From JADJQU01 sp035490315 (GTDB lineage Bacteria; Planctomycetota; UBA1135; GCA-002686595): a stretch of 11,166 nt of DNA. Shown one piece after another: positions 5,822 through 11,166 of the stretch. The notes beneath the pieces were generated by a model. The model ran no database searches. It was not told where the DNA came from and worked only from the letters and a program-made list of their open reading frames with translations. Within the stretch, counting starts at the first letter, position 1. Every line of letters starts with the position of its first letter. The stretch covers positions 1 through 11,166 of the forward strand of contig DATHET010000066.1 in NCBI GenBank assembly GCA_035490315.1. Reading direction: 5' to 3'. The position numbers and the translations under genes were made by a program.

Positions 5822-6925
5822 TCAACCCGCGAATCGCCGCGCGACGCGCCACCACAGGGTGAGCGAGCGGTCGAGAGCGGCGAGGACCAGGCCGCGCAGG
5901 CCGCTGGACTTCAGCCCGGGCGTGATCGTCAGCGGTCCTCCGACCAGGAGCTCGCGATCGGGGATCAGGCGCGACCTTTGGACGGAGCGGCGCGAGCGCA
6001 GCGTGGTCGGCAGGGCGCGCAGGAAGGCCCATTTTCCGCGCAGGTGCGCGATCAAGCTCCCGTTGGACAGGGCGAAGCAGAACCAGACGAGCTCGTAGAT
6101 CGCGAAGCCGGGCAGGCTCGCGATCAGCGTGGACCAGGAGTAGTTCTTGAGCAGCACGAACCAGCGGTTGCGCGCATGGAAGAACGCGCGCGAGCTCGGG
6201 TAATCCGGGCCACTGCGAAAACTGATGCCCTGGGTCCCGCCGCGGTGGTGCACGAGCGCGTCCTCGACGGAAAAGATCGCGTGACCCGCCGCGCGCAGCC
6301 GCAGGGACAGGTCGAGATCCTCGAAGAGGATGAAAAAGGCCGGGTCGAAGCCTCCGAGCGCGAGCAGCGGCTCGCGGCGCACGAGCAGGGCCACGGAAAC
6401 CGCGCCGCCGACCTCGAGCGTGCCCTTCCCCGCTGCCTCGGCGAGCGGGACGTAGAAATTGCGCAGCGAGAACAGCCCGACGTAGTGCAGCGATCCGCCG
6501 TCGTAGTGCACGCGCGAAGGCTCGCTCGCGAAAACGCTGCGCGGCTGGAGCACGGCCGCGCTGGGATGCAGCTCGGCGGCGCGAGCCAGCAGCTCGAGGG
6601 TCTCGGGCAGCAGCACCGCGTCGTTGTCGAGCAGCAGCACCCAGGGATTGCGCGCCGCTGCGAGCCCGGCATTGCGCGCCGGACAGGGACCCTCGTTGCT
6701 CGCCAATCGGATCAGTCGCAGCGAGGGATAGCGGTCGCAAGCAGCGCGCTCGCTGCCATCCTTCGACGCGTTGTCGACGAGCAATACCTCGTCGGGCACC
6801 AGCGTCTGCGCGAACACCGATTCCAGGCAGTGCGGCAGGTGCTGCGCTCCGTCGAAGTTGACGACGACCACCGAGATCGGCCCCGGCGCGGAATGAGGGT
6901 TGTCGTCCAAGGCCTCGCCGTTCAC
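5822..6925 (-). CDS. GT2 family glycosyltransferase
   Basis: This 367-residue GT-A fold protein resembles the rhamnosyltransferase-like branch of GT2. VVVVNFDG (19-26) and LLVDNASKDGS (48-58) form the nucleotide-binding part. LLLDNDAVLLP (97-107) holds the metal-binding D-x-D, and GGFDPAFFILFEDLDLSLRLRAAG-type sequence (191-214) carries the acceptor/base region with E202-D203. HHRGG (226-230) and HARNRW (250-255) are also typical. A hydrophobic stretch (about 264-290) may anchor it to the membrane. The start is GTG (6925-6923), overlapping the upstream stop as GTGA; its ribosome-binding site is weak, consistent with coupled translation. After its stop comes the operon's only gap. Donor and acceptor are unknown. 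Confidence 0.92.
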   Translation of the reverse strand: MNGEALDDNPHSAPGPISVVVVNFDGAQHLPHCLESVFAQTLVPDEVLLVDNASKDGSERAACDRYPSLRLIRLASNEGPCPARNAGLAAARNPWVLLLDNDAVLLPETLELLARAAELHPSAAVLQPRSVFASEPSRVHYDGGSLHYVGLFSLRNFYVPLAEAAGKGTLEVGGAVSVALLVRREPLLALGGFDPAFFILFEDLDLSLRLRAAGHAIFSVEDALVHHRGGTQGISFRSGPDYPSSRAFFHARNRWFVLLKNYSWSTLIASLPGFAIYELVWFCFALSNGSLIAHLRGKWAFLRALPTTLRSRRSVQRSRLIPDRELLVGGPLTITPGLKSSGLRGLVLAALDRSLTLWWRVARRFAG

Positions 6926-8586
6926 CGCAGCGGCAGCTCGAAATCGGGCGCCTTGCAGGGATGGCGGTGGCGCCAGCAGTAGGGCAGGTTGGCGAGCACC
7001 GACAGCCCGGCCTTGAACACGATCCAGGTCGCTCCCGGCGTTTCACGCAGCGATTTCCCGATGCCGATCGTGCCCGTGGCGTCGCTGACCTCGCCGGATT
7101 TTTCCTTCGCGCGGCCGCGCAGGATCACGCGCGTGAGCACCAGCCAGGGCATGCGCACCAGGTCGGAGGCCGGCGCGTATTTGAGCATGGTCAGCCAGGC
7201 GTTGCGCGCGTGGTAGTACAGGCTGCGCTTGCCCATTTTGATTCCGAAGGGCGTCTTGTGGAAAGCGCGCACGCTGGGGTACTGCAACACGCGGTAGCCG
7301 AGGTTCAACAGTCGGCAGGTGAGGTCGCGCTCGTTGCCGTAGATGTACAGCCGCTCGTCGTAGCCCCCCGCCGCGCGCAGGGCGTCCGCGCGAGCCAGGC
7401 TGGCGCAGCCGCGGAAAGTCGACATGTAGCGCTCGCGCAGCATCAGCGGCGAGTTCAAGTAGCTCTCGGGCATCTGCGGCTCGACCACCTCGGTGGACAC
7501 CACGGCGGTCGAAGCCGGCTCGCGCTGCATGCGCTCGACCGTGCGCGCGAGCCACTCCGGCGGCAGCACCACGTCGTCGTCGAGGATCGCGATCAAGGGC
7601 GTCTTCGCCGTGGCGAATCCGATGTTGAACGTCTCGCAGGCGCCGTAGCGCGAGTGCGGCATCACCACCAGGCGCACTTCGGGATAGCGCTCGCGCAGTT
7701 GCGCCGCGGTGTCGTCGCGCGAAGCGTTGTCGACCACCACGATCGCGGCGAAGGGCCGCGTCTGGGCGCGCAGGCCGTCGAGGTTCTCGCACAGGTCCTT
7801 GCACTTGTTCCAGGTCGTGATCACCGCCGTGGCAGCCCAGGGATCGCGGGCGAGCTCGGCGGCTTCGCTCGCTTCCGAGCCGCTGACCAGGCCCAGGCCG
7901 CGGGCGCGGCGCGCGTATTCCAAGGCCTGAGCCCCTTGGACTTCGACGAAGCCCTCGACGGCGGTCACCCGCACGTCGTCGATGTTGATCGTCCGCGCGC
8001 TGTCGACGGCGGCGGACTTGCTCGCCAGGTCCGCGCCGTTCTGGCTCTTGAATTCGAGCAGGGCGGCGCGCTTCTGGACGGCTTTCGGACTGACGTCGAA
8101 GAGCAGGCTCGCGACCACGGGCGTGTTCACGCCGTAGAGCAGGGCCCGCAAGCCAGGCCGTTGCGCCAGGGCGGAGCTCGCCGCGGCCGCGAGGGCCAGG
8201 TGATCCTCGTGCAGCTCGAAGGGCGAAGGCGCGATCACCCAGTCGGGAGAGAAGGCGTCGATCTCGCGCAGCAGGCGCTCGGTCAAGCCCCATTCCTGGC
8301 CGAGGCGACCGTCTTGCAAGCCGGCGAAGACGAAATCGCGCACGCCGAGCTGCAGGCCGCCGCGGCGCGATTCGTCGGCGCGCAGCGCTGCTTGCTGCTC
8401 GCGAGCTTCGCCGAGGAGACCGGCGGCTCCGTCGGTGGCGATGAACACGCGCACCTGCGCGCCGTTTTCGACGCACAGCGCGAGAGTGCCGCCGCAGCCG
8501 AGGACTTCGTCGTCGGGGTGGGCCGCGAGCACCAGCACGCGTCCGGCGATCGACCGTGCGTCGCGCAATTGAGGGAAGGAACTCAT
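6922..8586 (-). CDS. Bifunctional PIG-L/LmbE-type deacetylase fused to a GT2 glycosyltransferase
   Basis: This 554-residue protein has two catalytic domains. Residues about 15-230 are a PIG-L/LmbE-like zinc deacetylase: AAHPDDEVLGCGG (21-33) and HEDH (126-129) supply the metal ligands and catalytic Asp. Residues about 252-540 are a GT2 glycosyltransferase: VVVDNASRDDT (283-293), ILDDDVVLPP (334-343) with the metal-binding Asp cluster, GGYDERLYIYGNERDL (407-422), and YHARNAW (458-464). The acceptor region has NERD where NED/GED is more usual. PIG-L enzymes remove acetyl groups from N-acetylglucosamine-type sugars, so the fusion could couple sugar transfer with deacetylation. The ATG (8586-8584) overlaps the upstream stop as ATGA and has GGAG 7 bases upstream. 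Longer reading of the frame upstream has no support. The two domains are in one uninterrupted frame, so this is a true fusion. Confidence 0.92.
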   Translation of the reverse strand: MSSFPQLRDARSIAGRVLVLAAHPDDEVLGCGGTLALCVENGAQVRVFIATDGAAGLLGEAREQQAALRADESRRGGLQLGVRDFVFAGLQDGRLGQEWGLTERLLREIDAFSPDWVIAPSPFELHEDHLALAAAASSALAQRPGLRALLYGVNTPVVASLLFDVSPKAVQKRAALLEFKSQNGADLASKSAAVDSARTINIDDVRVTAVEGFVEVQGAQALEYARRARGLGLVSGSEASEAAELARDPWAATAVITTWNKCKDLCENLDGLRAQTRPFAAIVVVDNASRDDTAAQLRERYPEVRLVVMPHSRYGACETFNIGFATAKTPLIAILDDDVVLPPEWLARTVERMQREPASTAVVSTEVVEPQMPESYLNSPLMLRERYMSTFRGCASLARADALRAAGGYDERLYIYGNERDLTCRLLNLGYRVLQYPSVRAFHKTPFGIKMGKRSLYYHARNAWLTMLKYAPASDLVRMPWLVLTRVILRGRAKEKSGEVSDATGTIGIGKSLRETPGATWIVFKAGLSVLANLPYCWRHRHPCKAPDFELPLR

Positions 8587-9818
8587 GCGCGGACTCCACT
8601 CAGGACCTGCAGGTACAGGTCTTCGTGGGCGCGCACGCTGTCCTCGACGCTGGCGACGCTCGCCGCGAAACGCGCGCGCGCGGGAGCGGTGCTCGAGCCT
8701 GTGCTCATGTCCGCTTCGCGGCTCAAGGCCTCGGCCCAGGCGGCTGGATCGGCGGCCGGCAGGCAACGCTCGAGAGGACCGAGGCGTTCGGACATCGCAC
8801 CGCGATCGGAGGTCCATGCCGGAAGACCCAGGGCGTGGGCCTCGTCGAGGACCAGACCGTAGCTCTCGTCGACGCGCGTCGGAAACACGGCCAGATCGGC
8901 CTGCGCCGCCGCGCGCGCGAGCGCCCTCGAGTCGTAGGGCCCGAGGTAGTCGACGCTGGCCTTGCCGCGCAGCTGCTCGATCAACGCGGGAAATCCCGGC
9001 GCCAGCGCGCGTCCCGCGAGGGTCAAGCTCAGCTTGCCTTCAGGGACGAGGGCCACGGCCTTGAGGATGTCGAAAGTCCCCTTCTCTTCGCAGAGATTGC
9101 CGAAGTGCAGGATGCGCAGGGGCCCGTCGGGATCGCGCGCCACCGCCGCCATGGGTCGCAGGCTGCGCGTCAACCCCGGCGCGAGCAGCACCTGCCGCTC
9201 GCGATCGAGCGTGAGCTGAGCCAGGATCCGCTCGCCATGAAAACGGCTGGGAACGATCCAGCGCTGGGCCGCGCCGATCTCCGCTTCGAAGTCCGAGGAG
9301 CGCCGCGCGAGCCGCGGCTCCAGCTCCGCGGGCGTCAGCGGTCGCGCATTGGGCTCGACGCAGCGCGCGCAGGTCTCGAATTCCCCGCGCGGCGGACAGA
9401 CCAGGCGCAGCGGCGAAGCGCGGAAGAACCGCGGGCAGGTCGCGAAGGCATCGTGCAGCGTGACCAGCACGGGAACTCGCGGAGCCAGCCTGCGCACCAG
9501 GCGCTGCGAGAGGGTCGACCAGTGGTGCAGATGCACGAGCTCGCAGCCCTCGAGGGCGTAGGACACCAGGGTCTCGACCCGCGGCCGCGCCAACTCGAGG
9601 TCGAAGATTTCCTCGGCGCGCCGCGGGATGCGCACGACGTCGATCCCGTCGACGCGCTCGCGCAGGAGCTCGCTTTCGCCCGCCGGCCGATCGGTCCCGC
9701 ACACGACGGTCAATTCATGACCGCGGGCGAGCAGCCCGCGCGCCAGAGCGCGCACGACGCGTTCGCTGCCGCCTTCGAACTCGGGCGCGTAGTGCGCCGC
9801 GATCATGCCCAGCTTCAA
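8583..9818 (-). CDS. GT4 family glycosyltransferase, TTG start
   Basis: This 411-residue GT-B enzyme opens with KLGMIAAHYAPEFEGGSERV, the acceptor-domain glycine loop. VHLHHW (95-100) and TLHDAF (120-125) follow, then the same four-Cys arrangement as its paralogs (C128, C141, C150, C153). The donor half has FGNLCEEKG (239-247) and ESYGLVLDEA (318-327), giving E318 and E326 as the E-x7-E pair. A short Ser/Thr/Ala-rich linker (about 371-382) precedes the last helix. The start is TTG (9818-9816), overlapping the deacetylase stop as TTGA, with GAGG 6 bases upstream; this places the N-terminus where GT4 proteins normally begin. The pairing of a GT4 enzyme with a PIG-L deacetylase recalls MshA-MshB and BshA-BshB of thiol biosynthesis, but the many other glycosyltransferases here argue for a polysaccharide. 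Confidence 0.92.
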   Translation of the reverse strand: MKLGMIAAHYAPEFEGGSERVVRALARGLLARGHELTVVCGTDRPAGESELLRERVDGIDVVRIPRRAEEIFDLELARPRVETLVSYALEGCELVHLHHWSTLSQRLVRRLAPRVPVLVTLHDAFATCPRFFRASPLRLVCPPRGEFETCARCVEPNARPLTPAELEPRLARRSSDFEAEIGAAQRWIVPSRFHGERILAQLTLDRERQVLLAPGLTRSLRPMAAVARDPDGPLRILHFGNLCEEKGTFDILKAVALVPEGKLSLTLAGRALAPGFPALIEQLRGKASVDYLGPYDSRALARAAAQADLAVFPTRVDESYGLVLDEAHALGLPAWTSDRGAMSERLGPLERCLPAADPAAWAEALSREADMSTGSSTAPARARFAASVASVEDSVRAHEDLYLQVLSGVRA

Positions 9819-10489
9819 GTCGTGCCTCGCGGGAAACGCAGGAAGCCCTCGCTGCGGCTGATGCGACCGGGGAAGAGCCCGCCGCGCGAGCGGGCGCGCT
9901 CCTCGGCCTGCAGAGTCAGATTCGTGGTGCCCAGCTGGCTCTCGTAGACCTCGAGCGCGGCCAGTTTTTTCTGCCACACGCCGCTGATCTCGATCACGCG
10001 GTCGGCGCGCAGGGGCGTCCAGACCTCGAAGCCCCAGACCTCGGCCTTGGAGTTCACGATCTGCCGCGCGCGGTACACGACGCGCGCCAGGGTCTTGTGG
10101 TCGACGTGGGCTTCTCCCGGCCAGGGAGCGTAGATCGTGTCCGGCACCAGGGCATCGATCAGCTCGGCCATCTGCCGCACGCCCGTCTCGAATTCCGCCG
10201 GCGTCGGCACGTGCCCCTCGGGGTGATCGAGGAACTGGTAAGGCCGCAAGCCGAGCGCGAGAGCGGCGCGGCCCGCTTCCTTCTTGCGCGTGTCGCGCGG
10301 CCACTCTGGCGCAAGCCCCAGCAGGCCGTCGAAAGCGACCACGACGTGCACGGGATCGCCCTGGGCGGCGTGCAGGATGATCGTTCCGCCGCAGCCCAGG
10401 ACTTCGTCGTCGGGATGGGGCGCGCAGACGAGCACGCGCTCGCGCGGCGGCCCGCGCAGGATCTCGGTGTTGGCTCTCCACAGTTTCAT
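9815..10489 (-). CDS. PIG-L/LmbE-family N-acetylglucosamine-type deacetylase
   Basis: This 224-residue protein has the usual length of a single-domain PIG-L enzyme. APHPDDEVLGCGG (23-35) and HVDH (128-131) are the zinc-binding and catalytic motifs. A late K-x4-ALE-x3-SQL segment (174-186) is also typical of the family. Such enzymes hydrolyse the N-acetyl group of GlcNAc-linked substrates, leaving a free amine. It is a paralog of the deacetylase half of the fusion at 6922-8586; 53 bases covering the catalytic loop (10386-10438 and 8489-8541) differ at only 7 positions. The ATG (10489-10487) overlaps the upstream stop as ATGA, with only a distant purine run as a ribosome-binding site. Its stop overlaps the following GT4 start. 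The true substrate, whether a lipid-linked sugar or a polymer, is not visible. Confidence 0.93.
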   Translation of the reverse strand: MKLWRANTEILRGPPRERVLVCAPHPDDEVLGCGGTIILHAAQGDPVHVVVAFDGLLGLAPEWPRDTRKKEAGRAALALGLRPYQFLDHPEGHVPTPAEFETGVRQMAELIDALVPDTIYAPWPGEAHVDHKTLARVVYRARQIVNSKAEVWGFEVWTPLRADRVIEISGVWQKKLAALEVYESQLGTTNLTLQAEERARSRGGLFPGRISRSEGFLRFPRGTT

Positions 10490-11166
10490 GGGACGTTGGT
10501 CGGCTCTTCCAGCTCGCGCGGCTGGAGCGGCGCGGTCCGCGCCGGGCTCGGCTTGTCGAAAGTCCAGGCGGCTCTTTCGGTCGAATCCGCGAGGTCCACG
10601 GCGCGCACGAAGTAGCGGCCGCGATAAAACCACTCCCAGGCGCGCTCGTCCATGCGCCAGCGATTTCCTTCGACGATCGCGCCGGCTGCCAGGGGGAAAC
10701 TGGGCAGCATCGCCAGCTCGACGAGCCAGCGCGCCCGATGCGGGAATTCGAGCTCGGGCGGCGAGGCGATGGCGCCCAGGCTCTGGAATCGGTTGGCGAT
10801 GGTCGCGTCGGGAGGAGCCGGGCTCGCCGGCGTCGCCGGCTTGCCTGCGTCGAACCAGCGCGCGAAATACGCGGCGCGGGAAATTTCCAGGCGCCGCGCA
10901 GGCTCGGGATCCTGGCTCTCGATGCCGCTGGAGCGCGCCCAGTGGTGCACGATTTCCGCGCGGGGATCGAGGATCAGTCTCAACCCGGCGCGCGACAGGC
11001 GCTGGAACAGGTCGGTGTCCTCGTAATAGAGCGGGTAGCGCTCGTCGAAGAGCCCGCCGGCGGCCTGGATCGCCGAGCGCGGCAGGAGCAGGCAGGCGCC
11101 TGAGAGCATCTCGACCTCCATGGGCTCGCTCGCCGTCCATTCGCGCAGAGCGTGCCGGGTGCGCTC
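10486..11166 (-). CDS. GT2 family glycosyltransferase, C-terminal part (226 residues visible)
   Basis: The reading frame is open to the window edge, so the N-terminal nucleotide-binding half is missing. The visible part begins in the acceptor region: SGACLLLPR (22-30 of the visible part), then GGLFDERYPLYYEDTDLFQR (37-56), and HHWARSSG (74-81), which are GT2 signatures with the E49-D50 catalytic pair. ATG codons at 11121 and 11109 fall within conserved sequence and are not starts. After about residue 100 comes a 125-residue extension with several tryptophans and aromatics (WRMDERAWEWFYRGRYFVRA, 170-189) that I do not recognise as a known domain; its YFVRAVD ending could be a beta-strand. The stop overlaps the deacetylase start as ATGA. 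Confidence 0.88.
   Translation of the reverse strand, partial: ERTRHALREWTASEPMEVEMLSGACLLLPRSAIQAAGGLFDERYPLYYEDTDLFQRLSRAGLRLILDPRAEIVHHWARSSGIESQDPEPARRLEISRAAYFARWFDAGKPATPASPAPPDATIANRFQSLGAIASPPELEFPHRARWLVELAMLPSFPLAAGAIVEGNRWRMDERAWEWFYRGRYFVRAVDLADSTERAAWTFDKPSPARTAPLQPRELEEPTNVP

Noticed and set aside
8587..8817. Longer N-terminus for the PIG-L/GT2 fusion, starting near 8817
   Set aside because: The extra residues are Arg-rich and lie over the conserved C-terminal part of the upstream GT4 gene; the ATG at 8586 has a ribosome-binding site and an ATGA overlap.
2224..8862. Very long plus-strand reading frames (for example 2224-4356, 4314-6098, 6961-8862)
   Set aside because: They lie opposite well-supported glycosyltransferase and deacetylase genes, give low-complexity Arg/Ala/Gln-rich proteins with no recognisable motif, and are expected in GC-rich DNA.
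8583..10489. MshA-MshB or BshA-BshB type thiol biosynthesis from the GT4 and PIG-L pair
   Set aside because: No ligase or later thiol-pathway gene is present, and six other glycosyltransferase domains surround the pair, pointing to polysaccharide synthesis.
1..11166. CRISPR arrays, tRNA or rRNA genes, transposases, prophage or toxin-antitoxin genes
   Set aside because: I found no regularly spaced repeats, no tRNA-like cloverleaf, no rRNA sequence, and no integrase or transposase motifs.

Overview
This is a GC-rich window in which every gene I can support lies on the minus strand, so gene order is read from high to low coordinates. The organism looks like a high-GC bacterium, perhaps a planctomycete or a relative. 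That is an inference from two things: an isolated mraZ-rsmH pair, and a small CxxC protein (1086-1616) that resembles a conserved hypothetical family I know from Planctomycetota. No rRNA or marker gene is present to settle it.

Positions 11166 down to 1086 hold a tightly packed glycan-biosynthesis operon. It starts outside the window. In order it encodes: the C-terminal part of a GT2 glycosyltransferase; a PIG-L/LmbE-type deacetylase; a GT4 glycosyltransferase; a PIG-L deacetylase fused to a GT2 glycosyltransferase; a GT2 glycosyltransferase; three GT4 glycosyltransferases in a row; and a small protein with two CxxC pairs. Six of the seven junctions among the first eight genes are 4-base NTGA overlaps. 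All four possible start codons (ATG, GTG, TTG, CTG) appear, so translation is probably coupled along the operon. The one break is a 101-base gap at 5721-5821, which contains an inverted repeat. The likely product is a cell-surface or exported polysaccharide, O-antigen-like or capsule-like. Two deacetylase domains suggest that some N-acetylated sugars are de-N-acetylated. No polymerase, flippase or ABC exporter is in the window.

Positions 1085-630 are a 456-base non-coding stretch. It contains a possible end-of-operon hairpin, a candidate sigma70-type promoter with several GTGG(GG) repeats typical of MraZ operators, and a leader with two clear hairpins. Positions 629-1 hold mraZ, with a GTG start, and the first 27 codons of rsmH. 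These are the usual first two genes of the division and cell-wall cluster. MraZ probably represses its own transcription through the repeats.

The long plus-strand reading frames opposite the glycosyltransferase genes are GC-rich shadows and are not annotated.
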